NCBI RefSeq assembly: GCF_019583405.1
Contig: NZ_SZUU01000006.1
Span: 186,001-250,000 of the forward strand
From: Bacteroides fragilis
Lineage (GTDB): Bacteria; Bacteroidota; Bacteroidia; Bacteroidales; Bacteroidaceae
Direction: 5' to 3'
DNA length: 64,000 bases
The notes beneath the pieces were generated by a model that was not told where the DNA came from, made no database searches, and was given only the letters and a program-made list of their open reading frames with translations. Position numbers and translations under genes: made by a program. Positions 49,755 through 58,863 of this stretch are shown here, in pieces (the stretch's first letter is position 1; every line of letters starts with the position of its first letter).

Positions 49755-52700
49755 TTAGAGGGTAATGTTTAATCCGAATGAAACAGACTTGGTCAGCGGA
49801 TAAGTGCTGAGACTCACTGTCTCGGGGTCGTATATGTCAAACAGGTGATCGAACGTCAGCAGGTTTTGTCCGCTTACGTAGAAACGCACATGATCTATCT
49901 TCCACTTAGCCAGGAGCGCTTTCGGTAAAGAATATCCCAATGTGATAGACTTCAGGCGCAGATAAGCGGCATTCTGGAGATAACGGGTCTGCGTTTCACG
50001 GTTACCGGTCACGTTGTCGTAGGTAGACCGGGGGAAGTAAGCATTGCGGTTATCTTCGGTCCATGAGTCGAGTGCATGTTTGAAAGGTACATGCCATTCG
50101 TTGCCGAAGCCCCAGAACTGGTTGCCTCCCAACACTACATCTTTCTTGCCGATGCCTTGGAAGAATACATCGAAGTCAAAGTCGCGCCACTGCAATCCGC
50201 CTTTAATACCATAACTGTAACGCGGTTCGCTGTTACCGATGATCTTCTGGTCACCCGGATCGTCAAGCGTATTTTTTCCCTTGTTTATCTTGCCGTCACC
50301 GTTCAGGTCTTTGTACTTCACATCACCCGGATACCAGCCACCGCCATAGATCTCCGACTGATCGGCATGGGCACTTACCTCTTCTGCCGACTGGAAAAGT
50401 CCTTCGGTTACCAATCCCCAGATCTCACCCCACTTTTTGCCTACATAATGGGTAGAGAGCAAATTCTGCGGATTATTGAACTTCGTGATTTCTGCCTGAT
50501 AGTCGGACAATACGAAACTTACATCATACGAAAAGTCTTTGTTCACCCGGTCTCTCCATCCCATTGAAAGTTCCCAACCGGTTGTTTTCAGGTCGGCGGT
50601 ATTGGCCTGCGGAGCTCCTGTACCCAGTACGGCAGGAAGCGGGGTACCGTTGGTCACCATATCGAGTGTCTTCCGCATATACCAGTCGAAGGTTCCATAC
50701 AGGCGACTATTCAGCAACGCCCAGTCGAGCCCCAGGTCAATCTGGCGTACAGTCTCCCAAGTCAGGTAAGGGCTGACAATACCGCCGGGACTCACGCTGG
50801 CTATTTTCTTTCCGTCCACCAGATATCCCATCTCGCCATTGGTGCCCATGGTAGCGATATAAGGATAGTCGCCGCCAACCGACTGATTGCCCAACGAACC
50901 ATAAGAGGCTCTGAGCTTGAGTTCATCTACAATCTTCTTGGCCGGTTCGAAGAAAGCCTCGCTCGAGATTCTCCAGGCAGCCGATACAGAGGGGAAGAAT
51001 ACGAACCGCTTGTCCTTGGGAAACTTGGAAGAACCGTCATAACGTCCGTTCAACTCCAGGAGATAGCGTTCATCGTAGTTGTAATTGATACGGGCAAAAT
51101 ATCCCATAGTGGCCCAAGAGTGCTGACCGCTCCCGTTGTACTTTTCTCCATAAGCCTGTCCCAGACTGGCAAGGTCGTTACTGATCAGGTTCTCGCGTTC
51201 GGCATTGAACCAACGATAGCTCTTGGTTTCGTAATTATATCCTAACAACAGCTTAATGTTGTGTTTACCCAAAGACTTGGAATAGTCGGTATAGGCATTG
51301 AACGTCTGGTAATAGTTGTCGTCGGTGGTAAACTTCACGCGGCTTGGAGTGGTATGCGGGAATACGGTTACGATGTCCGGATTGGCCGTATGTTCCAATA
51401 TCTCTTTACCATGCTGCTTTTTCGAGAGGATATACATATTATAGGTATAGTCCACATTGATGTTCCAGTCTTTTAGCGGAGTAATTTTTAAACCGCCGGT
51501 CAGCCAAAGGTCGTTCTCCTTATTCTTGCGCTCGCCTGAAATGGACTGGGTAGCCACCATATTCGTCCAACTGCCCTGACCGGAAAAGTTTCCGTCCGGA
51601 TGGTATACCGGCATCATCGGGCGAAGATCGGCACCGTAGAAAGCGCTGTTGATCTGTGCTGTCTCGTCACTGTTGTTACTTCCGTAAGGAGCATCCCGGA
51701 AAGTATTGTTATAGACGGTTTTTAACCGAACCTGTAACCAACTGGTAACGTCCGAAGTCAGGTTCAGGTTGACATTGAAACGACGGTACTTATCGTCGTA
51801 ATGCTTCAGTGTTCCCCCTTGGTCGAGGAAACCTATCGAACCGTAATAGGCCGTCTTACCCGAACCTCCGTTGAGAGACAGGGTGTACTGTTGCATCAGG
51901 GTGTTGTCTTTGATGGTTTCATCTATCCAGTCGGTGTTGCCGCAATACAGATACTTATTGGGATTGGACGGATCGATGAATACCGGCAGATTGTGCTTCG
52001 GATCGGTATAATAGGCATAAATATGATCCATATAGTTCTTATCGTAGTAATCGCCTCCGCCCGAGTTGCGGTTGGTCAGATTATGGAAATTGGCAAATGT
52101 CCACGAATCCATGTACTCCGGTTTGCGTGTAGGCGAATTGACAGACCAGTTGGACGAGAACGAGATCTTGGCTTTTTCGTCTTTACCTTTCTTGGTGGTA
52201 ATCAACACGACACCATAGGCTGCCTGTGTTCCGTAAATAGAAGCCGAAGCCGCATCCTTCAATACCGATACGCTTTCCACATCGGCCGGATTAATCATGT
52301 TGGGATCCATCTGCACGCCATCGACCAGTACCAAGGGTCCGGAAGAGTTTATAGATGTAGTACCACGGACGTTGAACCCGTATCCTTTGCCCGGCGCACC
52401 GTTGTCAGCGGAAATGTTCAGGTTACCGATCATACCCTGCAGTCCCTGGCTAAGATTGGTGATAGGGCGACTCTCCAATGCCTCTGCCGAAACACTGGCT
52501 ACAGCTCCGGTGAGGTTGGCTTTCTTTTGTGTACCATAACCCACCACCACGACTTCGTCCAAAGTTTTATTGTCTTCTTTCAAGGTGATTTGCAGACGGG
52601 TCTTTGCGGAAACGGTCACGACTTGTGTTTCCATTCCAATAAAAGAGATTTCAAGTTGCTCTCCCTGTTCCGCTTCAACCGAGAAGTTACCATCCATATC

Positions 52701-52940
52701 GGTGATCGCTCCACGTCCGGGAGCACCCTTTACCAATACAGAAGCCCCGGGAAGCGGAGAACCCGTGACGTCAAGAACACAACCGGTTATTTTCTGTTTC
52801 TGCTGTTCTACCTGCACCACTCCGGCAGATGCTGCATTGTAGTCGTGAGAAGCAAGGCAAGGTTGAAGTCCCATACCCGAAAGAAGGACAAACATCCCTG
52901 AAATCCTTACGGCTCTTTCTACTAATTTTCGTTCTCTCAT
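49755..52940 (-). CDS. SusC-like TonB-dependent transporter (PUL2)
   Basis: A 1061-residue outer-membrane importer. The signal peptide (ends about 30) is followed by a carboxypeptidase-regulatory-like domain (about 48-125, ITGCVLDVTGSPLPGASV), the linker VVVVGYGTQKKANLTGAV, the plug with VRGTTSINSSGPLVLVDGV and the barrel. It lacks the STN domain of the PUL1 SusC, consistent with control by the separate membrane regulator at 53721 instead of an anti-sigma pathway. Its promoter region (53014-53095) carries the PUL2 repeat array. Confidence 0.95.
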   Translation of the reverse strand: MRERKLVERAVRISGMFVLLSGMGLQPCLASHDYNAASAGVVQVEQQKQKITGCVLDVTGSPLPGASVLVKGAPGRGAITDMDGNFSVEAEQGEQLEISFIGMETQVVTVSAKTRLQITLKEDNKTLDEVVVVGYGTQKKANLTGAVASVSAEALESRPITNLSQGLQGMIGNLNISADNGAPGKGYGFNVRGTTSINSSGPLVLVDGVQMDPNMINPADVESVSVLKDAASASIYGTQAAYGVVLITTKKGKDEKAKISFSSNWSVNSPTRKPEYMDSWTFANFHNLTNRNSGGGDYYDKNYMDHIYAYYTDPKHNLPVFIDPSNPNKYLYCGNTDWIDETIKDNTLMQQYTLSLNGGSGKTAYYGSIGFLDQGGTLKHYDDKYRRFNVNLNLTSDVTSWLQVRLKTVYNNTFRDAPYGSNNSDETAQINSAFYGADLRPMMPVYHPDGNFSGQGSWTNMVATQSISGERKNKENDLWLTGGLKITPLKDWNINVDYTYNMYILSKKQHGKEILEHTANPDIVTVFPHTTPSRVKFTTDDNYYQTFNAYTDYSKSLGKHNIKLLLGYNYETKSYRWFNAERENLISNDLASLGQAYGEKYNGSGQHSWATMGYFARINYNYDERYLLELNGRYDGSSKFPKDKRFVFFPSVSAAWRISSEAFFEPAKKIVDELKLRASYGSLGNQSVGGDYPYIATMGTNGEMGYLVDGKKIASVSPGGIVSPYLTWETVRQIDLGLDWALLNSRLYGTFDWYMRKTLDMVTNGTPLPAVLGTGAPQANTADLKTTGWELSMGWRDRVNKDFSYDVSFVLSDYQAEITKFNNPQNLLSTHYVGKKWGEIWGLVTEGLFQSAEEVSAHADQSEIYGGGWYPGDVKYKDLNGDGKINKGKNTLDDPGDQKIIGNSEPRYSYGIKGGLQWRDFDFDVFFQGIGKKDVVLGGNQFWGFGNEWHVPFKHALDSWTEDNRNAYFPRSTYDNVTGNRETQTRYLQNAAYLRLKSITLGYSLPKALLAKWKIDHVRFYVSGQNLLTFDHLFDIYDPETVSLSTYPLTKSVSFGLNITL

Positions 52941-53013
52941 AATAATAATGAATTAAAATTAACATTAGGAATCAAGCAAGGCGTTGCTGACTCTTTTTAA
53001 CTAAAGACGAAAG

Positions 53014-53095
53014 CAAAGGTATCTTCATGGTCTTAAGAGAGGGATTAAATAAGGGTTAACGGAGTAATTAACCTCCCATATTTCTTGTTAACCCG
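53014..53095 (-). promoter_or_regulatory. PUL2 susC promoter with TTAAYCC operator array
   Basis: The minus strand reads TACCTTTG at 53021-53014 (-7). Upstream, in transcription order toward the promoter, are TTAACCC (53059-53053), TTAATCCC (53048-53041) and TTAAGACC (53036-53029), spaced 11 and 12 bp, the last ending 7 bp before the -7. Opposite-facing copies TTAACCTCC (53069) and TTAACCC (53089) lie farther out, 20 bp apart. A second -7 candidate TATCTTTG is at 53149-53142. This operator occupies part of the 780-bp gap 52941-53720. Confidence 0.6.
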
Positions 53096-53261
53096 GCACT
53101 ACAGTCCACCGAACACAGAATTCTGTAAGTTAAAATATGCACAAAGATAGTATAAAGAAATACTAAGCTATCAGAAAGACAGCAAACAGCCTTTTTCGCT
53201 GACTGCACCCTTTACAAAAAAGGAGCAACCGGAAGAAACGAGCACCCCCAACCGGGCAAAT

Positions 53262-53329
53262 GGAGGTGAAAAACCGGACTTTTTCTCCTCAAGAGCCTTG
53301 GTCGGGGGTGAAAAGAGCCGGGCTTTTCC
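53262..53329. repeat. Two imperfect direct repeats, each a small hairpin
   Basis: Unit 1 (53262-53287, GGAGGTGAAAAACCGGACTT onward) and unit 2 (53304-53329, GGGGGTGAAAAGAGCCGGGC onward) are related 26-mers, each able to fold on itself (GAAAAA/TTTTTC and GAAAAG/CTTTTC). They lie in the susC-regulator gap and have no assigned role. Confidence 0.5.
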
Positions 53330-53330
53330 G

Positions 53331-53393
53331 AAAAAGAAGTAAGCATTTGATCGAAAAGAAGTAAGCATTTCCGGAAAATGCTTACTTCTTTTT
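53331..53393. repeat. Duplicated left arm with one right arm (alternative hairpins)
   Basis: AAAAAGAAGTAAGCATTT (53331-53348) and AAAAGAAGTAAGCATTT (53354-53370) are direct copies. Both are complementary to AAATGCTTACTTCTTTTT (53376-53393), so the right arm can pair with either. The proximal hairpin has a 5-nt loop and a U-rich end on the plus strand, though no plus-strand gene precedes it. From 53400 to 53660 I see no convincing gene; a 60-codon plus-strand frame at 53407-53589 is unsupported. Confidence 0.65.
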
Positions 53394-53664
53394 CAAATAT
53401 CTCTATATGTTTTGGCCGATAGCATATATTGTTACGGAAACAGAGAGCCTGCGGGCGCTATTTTACTTCTGGTTGGATGACCGGGAGAAGGCTTCCCGAA
53501 GTATCGAAAGGACAGGTATTCCGCCATTAAGCGGACAGGCGACACGGAATGGTTTCACATCTGGTTCCCCATTGACTGAAAACAGGTAGAATTACTGTCG
53601 GAAAGATAAACGGATAAACAAAATGACGGCGTTTTTTCGCCTTTGCTTTATCCAGTGGTCGAAA

Positions 53665-53690
53665 TAACGAAAGCTAAGAGGCTTTCGTTA
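53665..53690 (-). terminator. Hairpin after the PUL2 regulator gene
   Basis: TAACGAAAGC (53665-53674) and GCTTTCGTTA (53681-53690) form a perfect 10-bp stem with a 6-nt loop, 30 bp after the regulator stop. The downstream U-run is short (TTTC). Confidence 0.55.
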
Positions 53691-53720
53691 GCATTTTGAC
53701 AAATTGACAACCGGACCGGA

Positions 53721-56342
53721 TTAAACTTTGATATCTGCGAGAGCTATGCCATACTCCTCATTCATCACCCGCTTATAGTCTTTTGTAAACGCAGCATAAC
53801 GCCTGATGGCTTCCTCCTGATTGTTCTGCTTCCGAAAGGCACAAATGGTATAGGCAAGCGCCATATCCGACAAAGGATCGGCTATAAAGAGGATATTACA
53901 AAGACGGATGACGATACTGAACCGGGCATCCCGGTAAGCAAGTTCCAGTTGCTCGGGCAAAAGAGAATAAATCAGCGTTTCCACTTTTTGTTTATAATAG
54001 TCGAAGAATCCGGATTCGGCAGTAGGTATAAACTTTCCTCGTAAAAGTATCTCCAACCACTCTGCACGTATGGCACCGGGAGTCTCTTTCTTTTTTTTAT
54101 CCGGAGAAGTAAGATTCATCAGACGGATGTAATCACAATAAAATTCTTCGCCAAACACCATACAGAAGTATCCGTTGCGGAATACGAGTTCAATACCATC
54201 TACATCCTGCAATATCTTCCTCACATGATTCATGGAAACTCCTTTGAGGTTCTTCACATTGCTACCGGATTTATCGGGCCAGAATATCTGATTCATATCA
54301 GACGAAAGAACTCCCCTCTTACCTACACTGTTCAGCAGAATATACAAAAAGATAGTACGCAGCTTGGGGCTGAGCATATAGGTAATATCACGTCCGGCAT
54401 TATCGAGTATGGTAAACATGCCGAAAAGGAAAACAGCATTCTTGTCGGGTGGCAATACGGCCGGCAATTCTTCCCAGTCGGAAGTTTCTTTTCCACCTCC
54501 TTCTTCTTTCACTTCAGGCGATTCCATAACCGGAACTTCCGGGATAGCAGATTCTCCCTCCGGAAGTACTTCGGCAAATGTAGTTTCTGCAGATGCCTTA
54601 TCGCGTTTCCGCCTATAGCGCATAATGCCCCATATACAAGCCGCCAACAGTAATATCCCACCCATTACGCCTCCCAGAATCCTGGTATTCAAGGCATTCC
54701 TCATCCGGCTGTAATATTCCACATCGTCCAATGTAACCGGCGGAGCAGACAGAGAATACAAACGGGTAGTCACTTGACCATGCTTCTCAAACTCTTGGAT
54801 AGAGCAATAGAATTCATCTAATTCTTCATTGAAATAAAGATTAGCGTTGGTAGCAATCTCTTCCGAAACAATCGGGATGCTGTCTCCTACCGCTTCGCAT
54901 TCTCCGTCACGTACAGACAACCTATATAATTGCAAAGTGGAATTGGGCAGATATTCCGGATATCCCAGAAGAAACAGATATTTTTCATCCGCAGAGAGTA
55001 TCATGTTACGGGACACCACCCGGTTGACCGCCGGCGCTTTCGTTTCCCAGAGTTTCTGTACCGAACGGGTTTGCATATCTATCCGGTATAAATCATACAG
55101 ATAATTGCGCCCTACATTCTGATCACCTGCCTCGTTGCCCATGCCTCCGTAGAGGTATATCCGCTTGTAATCATTGCTCACAGCCATGCCCGAGAAGTAA
55201 CGGGGAATCACCCGGTCACCGGAGAAGACCAGTGTATCCCAACGACAGGTATTCAAATCGTATGCCAGAAATGTATTGCTGTACCTACGGCTTCCGTAAC
55301 CGCCAAACAAGAAGAACTTTCTTTCGCCCGGATGAAAGAATCCGCAATGATGATGGAGCTGCTGGCAAAGATAGTCGGAACTGGCCGGACGCCACTCTTT
55401 GGTAGTAAGATCCAGCGCCGCCACCATGGCATCACCATGCGAATCGGCCACTTCATAAGTATACAGCTCGCGGGATGCCTCATCCAGAAAGTTCATCCCC
55501 AGACGAAGCTGAACCGGAAGAGGAGTCTTATAAGATATCTTCGATAATTCGTGCGTGTAAAGGTCGAACGCGGACAGAGAATCCTGATTAAAGAAGAGGA
55601 TATTCTGGTGTGTCTTGTCAAAGTTAAGACCGGAAGGTGTGGAAGAATAGGCCGTAAAGAGTTCTTTCCAGTAGTATGACTGATTAATCAGCCACACAGG
55701 ATTGGTGACCTGTCCCACAACATGTCCCCGGCTGTCGTGCACATCTTCTCCGCTGCTCTCGTTCAAAGGAAATATCATGATCTCTTCACCATCGGTAAGA
55801 GACAAGTTACGGATGGCATACGAAGCCACATCCAGGATGTATTCGCATTTGCCAAAATAAATATGCGGTGAGAATCCTGTCGGATCCAGTCCCAGGTTGG
55901 AGATCTCCTTACTCCGCTTGCCAATCGTAATCCGGGCACAATCTCCGGGTATATCCAAAGCTATGGAAACAGGCAACCACCGGTGGTCATAGTCTTCCTT
56001 ATCCAGTTCGAAAGTACAAAAGATACGTTTGCCGTCTTCGTTGAAGGAGAAAGAACAGCGGTCGCCGGGCTTGTGCAGATACGTAAAACTATAAGTTTTC
56101 CCGGCATCCCGGTCTTCCAGATAAAGGATATAACCGGGACTCTCCACATTCCGGACCAGATAATCGAAGGAGATACGGAAGGTGTTGGTGAAAGTGCGCT
56201 CATGCCCTTCACGCAAAACAGAATAGGTGGCACGCTCGCTAATCCGCTTTTCGTTCCCATAGAAAAGAAGTCCCTGCGAGAAACAATCGACTATGCAAAG
56301 CCACATCATTCCGATAGCAAACAAACATCCCAACCTTCTCAT
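53721..56342 (-). CDS. Transmembrane regulator: LamG/kelch sensor, TM helix, SARP-like DNA-binding domain (PUL2)
   Basis: The start at 56342 gives 873 residues with a signal peptide or first helix (RRLGCLFAIGMMWLCIVDC); the ATG at 56387 would precede the predicted transcription start. Positions, counted from 56342: a LamG-like sandwich (about 45-200), a kelch-type propeller (about 240-525, with FFLFGGYGSRRYSN and IYLYGGMGNEAG), one TM helix (about 555-575) followed by RYRRKR, then an acidic linker. The cytoplasmic part has an OmpR-type winged helix (about 635-740; LSPKLRTIFLYILL, FWPDKSGSNVKNLKGVSM) and a helical BTAD/TPR-like domain (about 750-873). No kinase, receiver or AraC domain is present. 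It probably senses a glycan in the periplasm and activates PUL2. Function is inferred. Confidence 0.8.
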   Translation of the reverse strand: MRRLGCLFAIGMMWLCIVDCFSQGLLFYGNEKRISERATYSVLREGHERTFTNTFRISFDYLVRNVESPGYILYLEDRDAGKTYSFTYLHKPGDRCSFSFNEDGKRIFCTFELDKEDYDHRWLPVSIALDIPGDCARITIGKRSKEISNLGLDPTGFSPHIYFGKCEYILDVASYAIRNLSLTDGEEIMIFPLNESSGEDVHDSRGHVVGQVTNPVWLINQSYYWKELFTAYSSTPSGLNFDKTHQNILFFNQDSLSAFDLYTHELSKISYKTPLPVQLRLGMNFLDEASRELYTYEVADSHGDAMVAALDLTTKEWRPASSDYLCQQLHHHCGFFHPGERKFFLFGGYGSRRYSNTFLAYDLNTCRWDTLVFSGDRVIPRYFSGMAVSNDYKRIYLYGGMGNEAGDQNVGRNYLYDLYRIDMQTRSVQKLWETKAPAVNRVVSRNMILSADEKYLFLLGYPEYLPNSTLQLYRLSVRDGECEAVGDSIPIVSEEIATNANLYFNEELDEFYCSIQEFEKHGQVTTRLYSLSAPPVTLDDVEYYSRMRNALNTRILGGVMGGILLLAACIWGIMRYRRKRDKASAETTFAEVLPEGESAIPEVPVMESPEVKEEGGGKETSDWEELPAVLPPDKNAVFLFGMFTILDNAGRDITYMLSPKLRTIFLYILLNSVGKRGVLSSDMNQIFWPDKSGSNVKNLKGVSMNHVRKILQDVDGIELVFRNGYFCMVFGEEFYCDYIRLMNLTSPDKKKKETPGAIRAEWLEILLRGKFIPTAESGFFDYYKQKVETLIYSLLPEQLELAYRDARFSIVIRLCNILFIADPLSDMALAYTICAFRKQNNQEEAIRRYAAFTKDYKRVMNEEYGIALADIKV

Positions 56343-56384
56343 ATACTGTTCTTCGATAAATGCGTCATCCGTTTCATAGTGCAA

Positions 56385-56415
56385 CAAAAATACGAAAAAT
56401 TATAGAATTGGCAAA
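56385..56415 (-). promoter_or_regulatory. Separate promoter for the PUL2 regulator
   Basis: The minus strand reads TTTG at 56415-56412 and TATTTTTG at 56392-56385, with a 19-bp gap, between the GH92 stop and the regulator start. No TTAAYCC array is present, so basal expression independent of PUL2 induction is likely, with possible read-through from GH92. Confidence 0.5.
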
Positions 56416-56427
56416 CGTATGCGCCGA

Positions 56428-58713
56428 TTAGTGCCCGTTGGAGTAAGAGTAAGGTAAGTCCTCCTCCTGAGTGCCGCGCCGGGAATCGGGCACGCTGTCC
56501 ATCCATAACACCAGCTCTCCTCCGGAAGTAAGCTCACGGTGCGTCAGGTAGTTACGGGTAAATTCACTTTCATTGAGCAGGGCTTTCCCGATATACCGGT
56601 TCGCCGGGCTGTTGCCTTCCGCCTTCACAGTGAAGTTCTTTCCGCCGGGCAAGTGCAAGGTCAGTTTCGGGAAGAGCGGAGATCCCATGGCATACTCCGG
56701 AACACCGGGACAAACCGGATAGAATCCCATAGCGGAAAAGACATACCAGGCGGAAGTCTGCCCATTATCTTCGTCACCACAGTAGCCTTTGCTACCGGAG
56801 TGATAAAGCTTATCCATCACTTCGCGGACGTGCTTCTGGGTCTTCCAGGGCCGGCCGATATAGTCATATAAATAGATGGCATGTTGCACAGGTTGGTTGC
56901 CATGTGCATATTGCCCCATGTCAAGAGCCACCATCTCGGCTATCTCGTGGATAACAAAACCGTAAGTACCGTAATTATAGGTATTGGGAGCTGTAAACAT
57001 GGAGTCAAGACGGGCTTCCATCGCTGTATGTCCTCCCATCAATCGAGACAAGCCTTCGGGATCATGAAGAACACTCCACGTCCAATGCCAGGAACTGCCC
57101 TCCGTGAAAGGACCTCCCCATTCCGTTGCGTCAAAAGCGTCTCTCCATTTCCCATTGGCATCTTTTGCCCACATGAACCCATAGTCGGGATAGTAAAGGT
57201 TCCGGTAGTTGAGGGATTTCCGGTAATAGGTATCGGCAATCTCTTTCCGGCCAATGGAGTCGGCAAAACGTGCGACACACCAGTCAGCGTAAGCATATTC
57301 AAGGGTCTTGGCCGTAGCCTCGTGCACTTCGGGATAGGGAACATAGCCTAAACGATCATAGTACTCGAATCCGTCACGTCCCACCGAACTGATTCCGGGA
57401 TGCCGGGCCTCGGTCTGATGAATCATTGCTTCAAGAGCTTTCTCCGGACAGATGGTACGAATGCCTTTCATCCATGCGTCTGTCAACAAGGAGATGGAAT
57501 TATTACCAATCATACATTCCCGGTGACCGGGACTCGCCCACTCGGGCATAAACCCACTTTCATCGTAAGCATTGAGGATGGATTGGGTAACCCGCTCGGA
57601 AACTTCCGGATATAATAAGGTAAACAAGGGATGGACGGCACGGAACGTATCCCAGAATCCGTTGTCGGTATACATATAGCCATCCTGTATCTTCCCATTG
57701 TAAGGACTGTAATAAACAGGTTTCCCCTGAGCGTCGAACTCATAAAATTCGCGGGGAAAGAGCAGGGTACGGTAGAGGCAAGAGTAAAAAGTACGCAGCT
57801 GCTCCTCGTTACCCCCCTCCGCTTCAATTCGTCCCAGATAACTGTTCCATTGTTTCCGGGCTTCTTCTCTCACCTGGGCAAGGCTCTTGCCTCCCACTTC
57901 GCGACTGAAATTGACAAGCGCCTGTGCAGGACTTATAAACGAGGAGGCGGTACGGACGGTTAATTTCTCTCCCGCCGGCACATTAAACCTGAGGTAGGCA
58001 CAAGTATAATCACTCTCCAACGTCGGCCGATGGCGCATCAGTGTATCTCCGTCATATACGCCTTCTTCTGCAATGGGATGGCTGAACTCTATTCGGAAAT
58101 AGTTGGCAAAGTTATCCGGTACCCCGCCATTGTGATTACGCGCCACACCGGTCACGCACTGATTCTCCCGGTCAATCGTCAACGCACTTCCACCGTTGTA
58201 GGCATCCACAACGATATACTGGGCAGAGTCCTGCGGAAAGGTGACTTCGAATACCGCTCCGCGTGAAGTGGCGGAAAGTTCTGTCCGGAGTCCGTCGGCA
58301 AACGTAACGCTGTAACTGTAGGGAGCTGCCTCCTCTTGAGTATGTGAGAAAAGTACTCCCCGTTCTTTATGATTCATCTTCAGTACACCGGACAGCGGCA
58401 TAATAGAGAAAGTACCGTAATCGTTGATCCACGGACTGGGCTGATGGGTCTGGCGAAAGCCCCGTATCAGGCTGTCGGTATACGTGTACATCCAGCCACT
58501 ACCGTTCTCTCCGGTCTGCGGACTCCAGAAATTCATTCCCCAGGGAACCGCCACCGCAGGATAAGTATTCCCATGTGAAAAAGCATAAGTAGACTCCGTA
58601 CCCATCAGAGGATTCACATAGTCTACAGGGCTGAAAGACTCTTTTTGTTGTACACACGAAGCCAGTAAAAGAGCTGCACCGACAATTAGGATAGTTGAAA
58701 AATTCTTCCTCAT
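56428..58713 (-). CDS. GH92 mannosidase, lipoprotein, Gln-variant subsite (PUL2)
   Basis: A 761-residue GH92 protein with lipobox LLLASC (Cys20). It has YVNPLMGTESTYAF, NTYPAVAVPWGMNFWSPQ, FTEGSSWHWTWSV, AHGNQPVQH (Gln607) and GDEDNGQTSAWY. It groups with the third PUL1 GH92 in motif content, not with the two NEPSHH enzymes. Its promoter has the same TTAAYCC array as PUL2 susC, which ties it to PUL2 even though the regulator gene lies between. The regulator gene follows 85 bp downstream. Confidence 0.92.
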   Translation of the reverse strand: MRKNFSTILIVGAALLLASCVQQKESFSPVDYVNPLMGTESTYAFSHGNTYPAVAVPWGMNFWSPQTGENGSGWMYTYTDSLIRGFRQTHQPSPWINDYGTFSIMPLSGVLKMNHKERGVLFSHTQEEAAPYSYSVTFADGLRTELSATSRGAVFEVTFPQDSAQYIVVDAYNGGSALTIDRENQCVTGVARNHNGGVPDNFANYFRIEFSHPIAEEGVYDGDTLMRHRPTLESDYTCAYLRFNVPAGEKLTVRTASSFISPAQALVNFSREVGGKSLAQVREEARKQWNSYLGRIEAEGGNEEQLRTFYSCLYRTLLFPREFYEFDAQGKPVYYSPYNGKIQDGYMYTDNGFWDTFRAVHPLFTLLYPEVSERVTQSILNAYDESGFMPEWASPGHRECMIGNNSISLLTDAWMKGIRTICPEKALEAMIHQTEARHPGISSVGRDGFEYYDRLGYVPYPEVHEATAKTLEYAYADWCVARFADSIGRKEIADTYYRKSLNYRNLYYPDYGFMWAKDANGKWRDAFDATEWGGPFTEGSSWHWTWSVLHDPEGLSRLMGGHTAMEARLDSMFTAPNTYNYGTYGFVIHEIAEMVALDMGQYAHGNQPVQHAIYLYDYIGRPWKTQKHVREVMDKLYHSGSKGYCGDEDNGQTSAWYVFSAMGFYPVCPGVPEYAMGSPLFPKLTLHLPGGKNFTVKAEGNSPANRYIGKALLNESEFTRNYLTHRELTSGGELVLWMDSVPDSRRGTQEEDLPYSYSNGH

Positions 58714-58789
58714 AGCTTAATTTTATTTTCTAACAGAGGCTGTGGTGAAAAGAGTTTCGACACATCCCCCTTGCATTTTATTTAGGACG

Positions 58790-58862
58790 CAAAGCTAATG
58801 TGGAAGGGTTAGGAGGAGGGTTAATTCCCGGTTAACCCTCTTGCGAAAAGTCATTAACCGGG
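58790..58862 (-). promoter_or_regulatory. GH92 promoter with TTAAYCC operator array (PUL2)
   Basis: The minus strand reads TAGCTTTG at 58797-58790 (-7). Upstream are TTAACCGG (58835-58828), TTAACCCT (58824-58817) and CTAACCCT (58812-58805), spaced 11 and 12 bp, the last ending 7 bp before the -7. Opposite-facing TTAACCCTC (58832) and TTAACCGGG (58854) are 22 bp apart. The geometry is the same as at the susC promoter. The array abuts the stop codon of the upstream lipoprotein gene. Confidence 0.6.
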
Positions 58863-58863
58863 A

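Noticed and set aside
51801..52901. 366-codon plus-strand frame opposite PUL2 susC
   Set aside because: Antisense shadow of susC; long antisense frames are common opposite Bacteroides SusC genes.
53171..53368. 65-codon minus-strand frame through the repeats
   Set aside because: It simply reads through the direct and inverted repeats, and its low-complexity product reflects them.
53407..53589. 60-codon plus-strand frame in the susC-regulator gap
   Set aside because: No recognisable domain, no ribosome-binding site and no promoter; its length is within chance for this GC content.
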